Shown one piece after another: positions 1-6,501 of a DNA stretch of 9,581 nucleotides (its first letter is position 1; each line of letters begins with the position of its first letter). The position numbers were made by a program, and so were the translations under genes. This stretch comes from Thermoplasmata archaeon (GTDB lineage Archaea > Thermoplasmatota > Thermoplasmata > Lutacidiplasmatales > UBA184). The notes under the pieces were generated by a model. The model was given only the letters and a program-made list of their open reading frames with translations, had not been told where the DNA came from and did no database searches. The stretch is taken from positions 1-9,581 of the forward strand of contig JASIEC010000151.1 of NCBI GenBank assembly GCA_030046135.1. The letters run 5' to 3'.

Positions 1-94
1 CACGGGCACCCTCGTCCCCGGCTCGCCCCGACCGCCCCGAGGGCCCGAGGCTCCGGGTCAAATCCGCGCGCCGCTCGGGGAAGGGGAGACCTCG

Positions 95-745
95 ATGGCG
101 ACCGACAAGCGGATCGGGATCCTAGGGAGCGGGGACGTGGCGAAGCAGCTGGGCCGGGCGTTCGTAGCGCACGGCTACGACGTGAAGCTGGGAACGCGGG
201 AGCCGACGAAGCTCGACGCCTGGAAGAAGGAGGTCGGCGGAACGGCGTCCGTGGGCTCGTTCGCCGAGGCGGCCGCGCACGGGCCGGTGGTCGTCCTGGC
301 CACGCACGGGGCCGCCACCGAGGCCGTGATCGACCTCGCCGGTCCGAAGCAGTTCGCGGGCAAGCTCGTCCTCGACACGACGAACCCCCTCGATCTGTCG
401 CGCGGGATGCCGCCGGGGCTCCTGTTCGGCGTCACGGACTCCCTCGGCGAGAGGGTCCAGCGCAAGCTCCCGGACGCGAAGGTCGTGAAGTGCTTCAACA
501 CCGTGGGCAGTCCCCAGATGGCCCACCCGACGTTCTCCGGGGGGCCCGCGAGGATGTGGATCTGCGGCAACGACGCCGGGGCCAAGCGGGCGGCGGAGGG
601 GATCCTGAAGGAGCTCGGATGGGCGGGAGCGCTCGACGTGGGGCCGATCGACGGCGCGCGATGGCTCGAGGCGATGGTCCCGCTCTGGGTCAGGGCGGGC
701 CTCGCGCTGGGGACCTGGGAGCATATGCTCCAGGCCGTTCGCTGA
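95..745 (+). CDS. F420/NADP reductase-like Rossmann protein (NADPH-dependent F420 reductase family)
   Basis: A 216-residue cytoplasmic protein. The N-terminus carries the dinucleotide-binding loop ILGSGDVAKQLG (residues 9-20), and a GTRE segment (33-36) sits at the end of the second strand, where F420:NADP oxidoreductases bind the NADP phosphate. The segment CFNTVGSPQM (from about residue 133) matches the conserved 'FNTVG' region of this family, and the length fits. True members move hydride between NADPH and coenzyme F420; many homologues of this size have unknown acceptors, so the F420 substrate is inference. The ATG at 95 is preceded by GGGGAG (83-88), a reasonable ribosome-binding site. 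The frame is open to the left window edge, but no start codon lies upstream. A weak AT patch (caaatc, 59-64) could be a promoter element. The gene converges on the antiporter with only 12 bp between stop codons. Confidence 0.85.
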   Translation: MATDKRIGILGSGDVAKQLGRAFVAHGYDVKLGTREPTKLDAWKKEVGGTASVGSFAEAAAHGPVVVLATHGAATEAVIDLAGPKQFAGKLVLDTTNPLDLSRGMPPGLLFGVTDSLGERVQRKLPDAKVVKCFNTVGSPQMAHPTFSGGPARMWICGNDAGAKRAAEGILKELGWAGALDVGPIDGARWLEAMVPLWVRAGLALGTWEHMLQAVR

Positions 746-757
746 GCTCGGGGTCGC

Positions 758-2080
758 CTACTTCGACCCCGCGAGGGGCCAGTCCGGGTCGGCCGACGGC
801 GGGAGCGCGGTGTCGAGCCAGGGCCGGAGGCTCTCGTCCGCCGGCTCCCGGGCGGTCGCCGCGAGCTTCCGGACGAACGGTCTCGCTCCGATCGGCGACA
901 GCACCGTCGTGACGAGGCCCACCCCCGCGACGATCGTGAAGAGCGTCGTCGTGAAGACCCCGAGCGACAGCAGGATCACCGCCATCGCGAGCTCGACCGC
1001 CCCGCGGCTCGCGACCAGGAACCCGGCCCCCAGCGCGTCCGAGCCGGTCCAGCCGAGCGACCGGGTGATCCACCCGCCGACCGCGACCTTCGACATGAAG
1101 GCGAAGACGCACAGGGCGATGAACGTGAGGAGGACGCTCGGGGAGACCGCGAGGTCCCGGAGGTTCATGTTGAGGCCGACGAGCGCGAAGAACAGCGGAA
1201 TGAAGAACCCCCACGTCACCGCGTCGAAGATGCGCGTGAGCTGCCGGTGCTCCCGCACCCCGGCGCTCTCGGGGGTGACGAGCAGGCCGGCGTAGAAGGC
1301 CCCGACGAGGAAGGTGAGCCCGATCGCCTGGGAGAAGAGCGCCGCCGCGAGCCCGCCGACGATGAGCAGGGCGAAGCCGGCCTCGCGGGAGCGCCAGGTG
1401 TCGCGCACCCCCTCGACCATGCGGGACCAGAGGCGGAGCTGCCGGAGGGATCGGAGGCCCTGGTGGACCGCGAGGATCGCCGACAGGAACACCGCCACGC
1501 TCACCACCGCGATCGTCGCGTCGAGCCAGGGGGCGTCGGTTCCCTGACGGATCCGGAGTAGGATCGAGAAGGTCGTCACCGCGGCGAGCTCGTTCACGAG
1601 CGCCCCGTTGAGCACGTACGTACCGAAGCGGCTCTTCATCAGGCCGAACTCGTGGAGCATCACCCCGAGCACGGGGAGGGCGGTGATCGAGATCGTGAGC
1701 GTGAGGAACCAGGTCGTCGTCCAGGCCAGGGACGGATAGAGAAGGTGGACCACCAGGGACCCCGACAGGAACGGGACGAGGAACATCCCCACGCCGAGGA
1801 GACCCGCCGGGACCCCGGTGGCGGAGATCTGCTCGGGGGTGACCGCGAGCCCCGCGGTCATGAGCACGAAGAACGTCGCGAGGATCTGGAGACCGCTGAA
1901 CTCCGCCGAGATGCTGGGGAGGCCGATCCACGGTCCGAGCAGCGTCGGGCCCAGGATCACCCCCACCGCGAGCTGGCCGATCAGCGCGGCCTGGCCGAAC
2001 CGGCTCGCGAGCTCTCCGACGGCGACGGCGCCCGCCACCAGGAGCGTCAGTCCGACGATGAAGAGCGTGGTGGTGTCCAA
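758..2080 (-). CDS. CPA2-family cation/proton antiporter (Na+/H+ or K+/H+ exchanger)
   Basis: A 440-residue polytopic inner-membrane protein with about a dozen hydrophobic segments from residue 5 to about 400, the usual CPA2 transporter-domain size without a TrkA-N/RCK tail. Family landmarks are the early GQLAVGVILGPTLLG stretch (35-49), the SITALPVLGVMLHEFG stretch (131-146) and the late SRGAVELAMAV motif (358-368), typical of GerN/NapA-like exchangers. It exchanges protons for Na+ or K+, serving pH and salt homeostasis. At the transmembrane position where CPA2 proteins usually have two aspartates (DD), this protein reads ALVNELAAV (160-168), i.e. Asn163-Glu164. The start is TTG (antisense CAA at 2078-2080) and is the most upstream start codon in the open frame. 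GGGGAGGGAG ends 4 nt before it, which supports it. It is divergent from the GH12-like gene. Confidence 0.88.
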   Translation of the reverse strand: MDTTTLFIVGLTLLVAGAVAVGELASRFGQAALIGQLAVGVILGPTLLGPWIGLPSISAEFSGLQILATFFVLMTAGLAVTPEQISATGVPAGLLGVGMFLVPFLSGSLVVHLLYPSLAWTTTWFLTLTISITALPVLGVMLHEFGLMKSRFGTYVLNGALVNELAAVTTFSILLRIRQGTDAPWLDATIAVVSVAVFLSAILAVHQGLRSLRQLRLWSRMVEGVRDTWRSREAGFALLIVGGLAAALFSQAIGLTFLVGAFYAGLLVTPESAGVREHRQLTRIFDAVTWGFFIPLFFALVGLNMNLRDLAVSPSVLLTFIALCVFAFMSKVAVGGWITRSLGWTGSDALGAGFLVASRGAVELAMAVILLSLGVFTTTLFTIVAGVGLVTTVLSPIGARPFVRKLAATAREPADESLRPWLDTALPPSADPDWPLAGSK

Positions 2081-2270
2081 CCGACTCCCTCCCCGCCCTC
2101 TCGAATCCGCGCTCCGGACCCGGGGGCGCGGAGAGTCCCTCGAGGGCTCTCGCCCCGGTCCGACGCGCCCCGCCCACCGGGAGGGGGCAATAACTACCTT
2201 TGTACGGACAGCCTCGGAGTTGAACCGGGGCGCTCCCGCCCCTCCCGCCGGTCCCCGGCGCGCGAACGTG
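2081..2270. promoter_or_regulatory. Divergent intergenic region between antiporter and GH12-like gene
   Basis: About 190 bp without a supported gene. The only AT-rich patch is around 2188-2202 (caataactaccttt). Read on the minus strand it contains TAGTTATT and could be the antiporter TATA box, giving a leader of roughly 85 nt that includes the strong SD. It could also act on the plus strand. Assignment is uncertain. Confidence 0.35.
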
Positions 2271-2279
2271 AAAAACTAA
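2271..2279 (+). promoter_or_regulatory. Probable TATA box of the GH12-like gene
   Basis: The A-rich element aaaaactaa stands out in GC-rich DNA. Its centre lies about 29-30 nt upstream of the GTG at 2305, close to the usual archaeal TATA-to-start distance for a leaderless message. It lies directly upstream of the longer-ORF GTG at 2281, which would therefore not be transcribed. No SD motif precedes either GTG. Confidence 0.5.
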
Positions 2280-2304
2280 CGTGCGGGGCGGGGCTGATTC
2301 CAAC

Positions 2305-3519
2305 GTGGCGAGCTCTCCCAGCGGGCCCGGGTCGAGGTCACCGGGAGGGCCCTCCTCGCGGCCGATCGCGGTCGCCGTGATCGTGGGAATCCTCGTCGCG
2401 GGCTCGGTCGTGGGATGGCTCGTCGTCGTCGGGGGGAGGACGCCCGCAGGATCTCGGGGGCCGACGGTGGTGGACGTGCTCCCGTCGCCCGGTACGGCGT
2501 CGTCGTGCATCGTGGGGACGCCGGGGGTCCCCCGGCCCGTCCTCCCGCTCGACGAGGGGGTCTTCCAGGCGAACACGTACGACGTCCCCGCCGGGACGAC
2601 GGGCCACGTCGGGATGTGCTACAACGCCACCCCGGGCGAGCTGTTCGCCTACGCCAACTGGAGTCACGTCGGCGCGACGGGCTGGTTCTCCTACCCCCAG
2701 GTCACCTACGGCGTGAACAGCTGGGATGGGGCGGGGTCGACGTACACCAACCAGAGCCCGGCCTGGTCGCTCCCGCAGACGGTCGGGAGCGTCGTCGACG
2801 ACTCCGTGTGGACGATCGTGAACTACTCGTTCCGCGCGCCGAGCCTTTCGGACGTCGACGGGTACGATTTCTCGCTCGACGACTTCTTCACCGAGACCCT
2901 GCCCCCGGTCTTCGAGGACGGGCCGTTCGTCGAGGTGATGGTGTGGTTCGCCCACCACATCACGTACCCGACCTTCCACACCTGGGACGCCCCGACGCTC
3001 GTCAACGGGACCGTCGAGAGCGTCCCGTGGTCCGTGGGATACTACTGCCACGGGACCGACAACGGGACGAACGCGAACATCAGCTTCGACTACGCCTACG
3101 ACGGGCAGGGGACCTCTGGCTCGCCCTCGGGGACGCTCGGCGTCAACCTCAGCCTCGTCCTGGCAAACGTCGAGGCGCTCCTTCCGTCGGCGACGTGCTG
3201 GACCGGTCCGACGTCGGGGTTCTCCTCGTTCCATCTCGACGAGGCGAATCTCGGCTCGGAGGACGGCGCGCTCAACAACTCGTCGTTCGACTACAACTGG
3301 ACGGTGAGCGGCTACTGCTTCCGCACGTTCGTCAGCGTGGGGATCGGGGGGGAGCTCGGATGCTCCGCCTCGGGAGCGGACCCGGCCGGTGCCTCCCCCG
3401 CGACGGAGCCCGTCGCGCTCCTTGGACGGACCCTGGGGTCCGGCCCGGGAGGGCCCCTGGTCGCCGGGACGGCGATCTGGGCGAGGGCTACGTCCCGAGG
3501 GCGGCGACGAGATCGGTGA
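2305..3519 (+). CDS. Membrane-anchored extracellular GH12-like glycoside hydrolase
   Basis: 404 residues from GTG 2305 (412 from the alternative GTG at 2281; numbering below uses 412). A short polar N-terminus is followed by one membrane helix (about 29-50), then a beta-rich extracellular domain. Three segments resemble archaeal GH12 endoglucanases: FSYPQVTYG (136-144) like their 'GYPEIYYG', VEVMVWF (217-223) like 'AEIMVWF' with the nucleophile Glu (here Glu218), and EANLGSED (321-328) like 'EIGTEFG' with the acid/base Glu (here Glu327). A role in beta-1,4-glucan or xyloglucan hydrolysis at the cell surface follows if the assignment holds; the substrate is unknown. About eleven N-x-S/T sequons and six cysteines fit a glycosylated, disulfide-bonded exoprotein. 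The C-terminal 30 or so residues are basic and low in complexity, and their codons overlap the convergent esterase gene. Confidence 0.7.
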   Translation: MASSPSGPGSRSPGGPSSRPIAVAVIVGILVAGSVVGWLVVVGGRTPAGSRGPTVVDVLPSPGTASSCIVGTPGVPRPVLPLDEGVFQANTYDVPAGTTGHVGMCYNATPGELFAYANWSHVGATGWFSYPQVTYGVNSWDGAGSTYTNQSPAWSLPQTVGSVVDDSVWTIVNYSFRAPSLSDVDGYDFSLDDFFTETLPPVFEDGPFVEVMVWFAHHITYPTFHTWDAPTLVNGTVESVPWSVGYYCHGTDNGTNANISFDYAYDGQGTSGSPSGTLGVNLSLVLANVEALLPSATCWTGPTSGFSSFHLDEANLGSEDGALNNSSFDYNWTVSGYCFRTFVSVGIGGELGCSASGADPAGASPATEPVALLGRTLGSGPGGPLVAGTAIWARATSRGRRRDR

Positions 3520-4501
3520 AGAGCGAGGCGAACCGGGGTCCGCGATCGAAGTGCCCCCCCGGGAACTCACGGTGGACCACGGGCAGGCCCTGGCGGCGCG
3601 CCTCCGCCGCGAACCACCGGGCCCCCTGGTCCAGCCCCCACTCGTCGTCGGTGGACCCGGTGATCTCGAGATGCCGGAGCCCCCGGAGGGCGGCCGCCCC
3701 GTCGGGGGTCGCGACCCGCGCCACCGGATCGAACCGCTTCCAGCGCTGCCAGACCGACGGAAGGAACTCGGCCGTCTCCCACTCGAACGGGAGCTCGAAC
3801 GCGCCGGGGTCGCTGTCGAGCGGAGAGTAGTTGGCCGCCTCGGCCAGCGTGATCAGCGCGGAGCCCGTCGAATGGTGCGGGCCCTTCAGCGTGCCGGGCT
3901 CCTCGTAGAGCTTGGCGAGGAACGCCTCCGGGCCCCCGTGGCTCTGGTAGACGCGGCACGCCTTCGGAAAGTCCGGCAAGTAGCAGTGCTCGAAGCCGAG
4001 GTCGCCCGCGCTCGAGCCCACGGCCTCGAACCGTCCCGGGTGCTCGAACGCGAGATGGAGCGCCCCGAACCCTCCGCTCGACTGACCGAGGATCCCGATC
4101 CGTCCCGGGCTGAATCGCTCCATCGCCCAGGGGACGATCTCGTCGACGACGTAGTCCGCGTAGCGGCCCAGCGCCGAGGTGTTGACGTACTGGCTCCCCC
4201 CGAGCGCGGTGGTGCAGTCGGGGGAGACGAGGGTCGCCTCCCCGCAGGCGCCGGAGCGCTGGAGATGGTCGAACAGCTGGAACAGGTTCGACTCGAACGG
4301 GGCCGCCCGGGAGATCTCCGAGACCCCCGCTCCGCCGAACCCGGCGAGAAGGACCAGCAGGGGCCGGCCTTCCGAACGTCCGGACGGCGGCCGGAGCGCG
4401 GCAACCTGACGGCGCGAGGGGTCCCCGGGCGGGTTGCCGACGAGCACCGAGCTCTCGTGGTCGACAACCTCCGCCCGGTCTCCGAGCGACGCGGGGAACA
4501 C
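3488..4501 (-). CDS. Alpha/beta-hydrolase fold esterase (putative esterase, PF00756-like)
   Basis: 337 residues from GTG 4501. The nucleophile elbow is GQSSG (139-143, Ser141) after a RIGILG strand. Candidate acid residues are Asp285/Asp286 in TGSTDDEW, and the catalytic His is in PGGHF (His317). This order and spacing match the esterase D / enterochelin-esterase-like family of serine hydrolases, which cleave acyl or siderophore esters; the substrate cannot be read from sequence. The opening GNPPGDPSRR (22-31) resembles the 'GNPLGDP' strand typical of the family, so the start must lie upstream of it. GTG 4501 has GGAGG 9 nt upstream (4511-4515) and no obvious signal peptide, suggesting cytoplasmic location. 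The frame is open back to 4855, but that extension is Arg/Pro-rich and runs antiparallel-free through the nucleotidyltransferase gene, so it is rejected. The 3' end overlaps the convergent GH12-like gene by 32 bp. Confidence 0.8.
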   Translation of the reverse strand: MFPASLGDRAEVVDHESSVLVGNPPGDPSRRQVAALRPPSGRSEGRPLLVLLAGFGGAGVSEISRAAPFESNLFQLFDHLQRSGACGEATLVSPDCTTALGGSQYVNTSALGRYADYVVDEIVPWAMERFSPGRIGILGQSSGGFGALHLAFEHPGRFEAVGSSAGDLGFEHCYLPDFPKACRVYQSHGGPEAFLAKLYEEPGTLKGPHHSTGSALITLAEAANYSPLDSDPGAFELPFEWETAEFLPSVWQRWKRFDPVARVATPDGAAALRGLRHLEITGSTDDEWGLDQGARWFAAEARRQGLPVVHREFPGGHFDRGPRFASLFTDLVAALGT

Positions 4502-4644
4502 GCGCGACGGCCTCCGCGGCGGCTGGACCTTGAGACCCAACTCCCCCCCAGGACGCCGTCTTCGGCAGGACTCGGGTCCCTGAAAGGCGCTTCTCTCCCG
4601 CCGGCGCCCCTCGGCGCGTCCCGTCCGAGCGACCGGCCGGGACG
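4502..4644. other. Intergenic gap between nucleotidyltransferase and esterase genes
   Basis: 143 bp of GC-rich DNA between two minus-strand genes. No clear TATA box is visible near 4529, where a leaderless esterase promoter would be expected. The esterase may be read through from the upstream operon or use a weak promoter. Nothing else recognised. Confidence 0.35.
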
Positions 4645-5223
4645 TCAGTCTCCCCGGAGGAACGTCGCGAGGTCGGGGCGCTTCAACTCCTCCCGAACGT
4701 AGGCGATCCGGGTCCGGATCACCCCATCCGTTCCGAACCTCCGCGCGATCTCCTCCACCGCGTCCAGGCGATCGGCGCTGAGGCCGTCGACGACGTTCGT
4801 CAGGATCTTCTCGCCGTAGGCCTTCCAACGCTTCGTCAGGAGACGAGTGTACCACACCGCCTGCGCGGAGGCGTAGCGGATCCCGCCCGCCTCGGACGTC
4901 TCCTCTCGCACGAGGAACTCGAAGAACTCCCCCCCCGCCTTCGTCCCCGAGAACGCGCCCGCGTTGATGAGGTCGAGCGGGACGCGGCCCATCGGCCGGA
5001 TCGAGAACCGCGTGACCTGCTCGCCTTCGAACTCGAGGATCAGCTCCGGGTCCCCCTTGAGGCGGGCGATCGCGTCCTTGTAGTCGGCGGTCGTGACCAT
5101 GACGTCGATGTCGTGGGTGGTGGTCGCCGCTTCCCGAGCGACCGCCTGGCCCCCGACGACCACGTAGCGGATGCCGTGACGACGCAGGACCACGTCGGCG
5201 GCGACGATCGTCTCGTCGCTCAC
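4645..5223 (-). CDS. Minimal nucleotidyltransferase (pol-beta superfamily; toxin/antitoxin-type candidate)
   Basis: 192 residues. The fold signature is intact: VVVGGQAV (21-28, Gly24-Gly25), then THDIDVMV (36-43, Asp38 and Asp40 as the DxD metal pair), then VPLDLI (81-86, Asp84 as the third carboxylate). This is the pattern of small pol-beta nucleotidyltransferases, including AbiEii/MenT-like toxins and MNT-type antitoxins, which transfer NMPs to proteins or tRNA. The C-terminal half (from about 115) is helical, with YASAQAVWYTRLLTKRW resembling the helical tails of AbiEii-like proteins. It starts with GTG, overlapping the TGA of the upstream gene (GTGA), so translation is probably coupled. 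Which partner is toxin or antitoxin, or whether this is a TA system at all, is inference; a housekeeping nucleotidyltransferase is the alternative. Confidence 0.75.
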   Translation of the reverse strand: MSDETIVAADVVLRRHGIRYVVVGGQAVAREAATTTHDIDVMVTTADYKDAIARLKGDPELILEFEGEQVTRFSIRPMGRVPLDLINAGAFSGTKAGGEFFEFLVREETSEAGGIRYASAQAVWYTRLLTKRWKAYGEKILTNVVDGLSADRLDAVEEIARRFGTDGVIRTRIAYVREELKRPDLATFLRGD

Positions 5224-5786
5224 GCTGCCTCCGACGGCGCCGGGTTATTCCGCTCGATCCAGCGTAGATCCGCGATCGGGAGGGCGGACCCGACCTTCGG
5301 GATCGCGGGGGCGAACTCCTGGAGGCGCACCCGTGTCGCGCTCCGCTCGAGACCCTCGTTCCGAACGCGGCGATAGAGCTCGTTCGGGTCCACCTTCGCC
5401 CGGTTTCGAAGCGCGACTAGCCGGGCCGCCAGGGGATCGAAGCGAAGGAGGAGGGTGACGAGCTCGGCGAGTCCCGGGTCCCGAAGCGCGTCCCCGTCCT
5501 TCACCGGTAGGATTCGGAACTCCGAGGAGATCTTCGACGAGAGCCCCTCGGGGACCGCCAGCCAGGGTCGGAACGACACCGCGTACCCGCTCCGGGTGAC
5601 CCATTCCGGGGTCACCAGAAGGGCCGGAACGCGATGGCGCCGGAGGTGGTCCACATCTCGCGCGGACCGAACCTTCGGCCGGTACTCTTCCCGAGGGCGG
5701 CCCCGGGCGCGCGGGGTCCGAGTGATCATCTCTCGCGGAAGGGGCCGCTCGCCCGGCTCGCGAAGCAGGCTCGCCTCGATCTGCAT
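5220..5786 (-). CDS. Unknown protein, first gene of the nucleotidyltransferase operon
   Basis: 188 residues from ATG 5786; I do not recognise the family. The N-terminal 45 residues are basic (RTPRARGRPREEYRPKVR, 23-40), a stretch that could touch nucleic acid. A central part (about 55-95) looks beta-rich. The C-terminal part (about 100-160) is helical, with DPLAARLVALRNRAKVDPNEL (117 onward). I see no clear helix-turn-helix, HEPN RxxxxH motif or membrane segment. The longer reading from 5900 is rejected: it would translate through the TATA box at 5808-5823, whose centre lies about 28 nt upstream of ATG 5786, a leaderless arrangement. The stop TGA overlaps the nucleotidyltransferase GTG, so the two proteins are probably made together and work as a pair. 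An AbiEi-like regulator/antitoxin role is possible but not shown by motifs. Confidence 0.65.
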   Translation of the reverse strand: MQIEASLLREPGERPLPREMITRTPRARGRPREEYRPKVRSARDVDHLRRHRVPALLVTPEWVTRSGYAVSFRPWLAVPEGLSSKISSEFRILPVKDGDALRDPGLAELVTLLLRFDPLAARLVALRNRAKVDPNELYRRVRNEGLERSATRVRLQEFAPAIPKVGSALPIADLRWIERNNPAPSEAA

Positions 5787-5807
5787 CCGGGAGGCGATGG
5801 ACGCTTG

Positions 5808-5823
5808 AAATATATATATTAAA
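5808..5823 (-). promoter_or_regulatory. Strong TATA box of the two-gene nucleotidyltransferase operon
   Basis: A 16-bp run of only A and T (minus strand tttaatatatatattt) in GC-rich surroundings. Its centre is about 28-30 nt upstream of ATG 5786, the expected TATA-to-start distance for a leaderless archaeal message. No SD is needed or seen. Confidence 0.75.
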
Positions 5824-5828
5824 TCGAC

Positions 5829-5879
5829 GACTCCGGGAGGTTGGCTCCTCCGCGTCCCCGGACGGACTCCTCCCGAGAC
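5829..5879. repeat. Inverted repeat / potential hairpin between tandem TATA boxes
   Basis: CGGGAGG (5834-5840) pairs with CCTCCCG (5869-5875), and flanking GACTC (5829-5833) with GAGAC (5875-5879) can partly extend the stem. Inside it, CGTCC/GGACG (5853-5864) and GGAGG/CCTCC-type segments (5836-5850) can form smaller hairpins. It could be a structured leader, a small RNA or a protein-binding site; no function is shown. Confidence 0.4.
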
Positions 5880-5898
5880 TCGAGCAGGGCCTCTATTC

Positions 5899-5915
5899 AA
5901 ATATTTATATTAAAT
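5899..5915 (-). promoter_or_regulatory. Second TATA-like tract, near-copy of the operon promoter
   Basis: aaatatttatattaaat matches the tract beginning at 5808 at 16 of 17 positions, offset by 91 bp. Read on the minus strand it would start transcription near 5875-5877, giving a leader of about 90 nt before ATG 5786. It overlaps the TAA stop of the GNAT gene (5910-5912). A plus-strand promoter is possible but no plus-strand gene follows. Confidence 0.5.
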
Positions 5916-6482
5916 TGCCAGACCGGGATCCGCTGGCCGAGCGGCCCGCGGTCCGGCGGGGGACCTCCCCCTCGAGCGGACGGAGGCCGGGAGCCTCCGT
6001 CGCTGACCCACCGCTCGGACGTACCCGGTGAGGACCATGCCGAAGAAGTCGGCGGTGCGACCCGAGCGGCGGAAGCCGTTCCGACGGTAGAACCGTGCCG
6101 CGCGTCGCAACGGCGGGGTCGTGTTCAGGGTGACTCGACGGACGCCGGCCCGGAGTAGGTCGGCGAGCACCCGGTCAAGGAGCGACTGGGCCACGCCGGT
6201 TCCCTGCCGTGCGGGGACCACGGCCATCCCGCGGAGATGCGCCTCGGTGGGAGAGGTCCGCCGCCAGGCGATCGTGCCGACGACTAAGCCCGCGCGGTCG
6301 ACGGCGACGAGGATCCGCATCTCGCGGAATCTCCGCTTCGCCGACCCGGCGTCGAGGACGGTATCGCGGAACGCCCCTCGAGTGTACGCGGGACGGTACA
6401 CCTCGAACGCCGCCCGGAGGCATCGACGCACCCCGAGGAGGTCCCCCTCGGTGGCGGCCCGGACCCGGTACGATCGGGGCAC
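5910..6482 (-). CDS. GNAT-family N-acetyltransferase
   Basis: 190 residues, cytoplasmic. The acetyl-CoA site (motif A) is LRGMAVVPARQGTGVAQSLL (83-102), with the Q-G-T-G-V-A pyrophosphate loop at 93-98. Motif B is AARFYRRNGFRRSG (128-141), the usual 'A..FYe..GF' helix-strand. It transfers an acetyl group to an amine of a small molecule or protein; the acceptor is unknown. The last 30 or so residues, after YVRAVGQ, are Arg/Pro-rich and lie outside the fold. The GTG start at 6482 has AAAGGAG (6490-6496) 7 nt upstream. The gene begins 19 bp after the FAD oxidoreductase stop, so the two are probably one transcript, and it relies on an SD because it is internal to the operon. Confidence 0.85.
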   Translation of the reverse strand: MPRSYRVRAATEGDLLGVRRCLRAAFEVYRPAYTRGAFRDTVLDAGSAKRRFREMRILVAVDRAGLVVGTIAWRRTSPTEAHLRGMAVVPARQGTGVAQSLLDRVLADLLRAGVRRVTLNTTPPLRRAARFYRRNGFRRSGRTADFFGMVLTGYVRAVGQRRRLPASVRSRGRSPAGPRAARPADPGLAI

Positions 6483-6501
6483 CTGCGAGCTCCTTTCAAG
6501 A

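Noticed and set aside
1..94. 3' end of a preceding gene
   Set aside because: Frames are open to the left edge but the sequence is short, low in complexity and shows no motif; only a weak promoter-like patch is visible.
690..2576. A 628-codon minus-strand open frame over the antiporter and GH12 start
   Set aside because: Arg/Pro/Gly-rich translation with no domain, in another frame over the well-supported antiporter; a product of high GC content.
3389..4702. A 437-codon plus-strand open frame antisense to the esterase
   Set aside because: No motifs, Arg/Pro/Glu-rich, and opposed by an intact serine-hydrolase triad on the other strand.
4502..4855. N-terminal extension of the esterase up to 4855
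   Set aside because: Low-complexity Arg-rich sequence running into the nucleotidyltransferase gene; GTG 4501 has a good SD and precedes the conserved domain.
5220..5786. HEPN toxin partner for the nucleotidyltransferase
   Set aside because: No RxxxxH motif in a suitable helix; Arg and His near residues 40-51 lie in a basic N-terminal region unlike HEPN.
5787..5900. Upstream start at 5900 for the first gene of the nucleotidyltransferase operon
   Set aside because: It would translate through the strong TATA box; ATG 5786 has ideal leaderless spacing.
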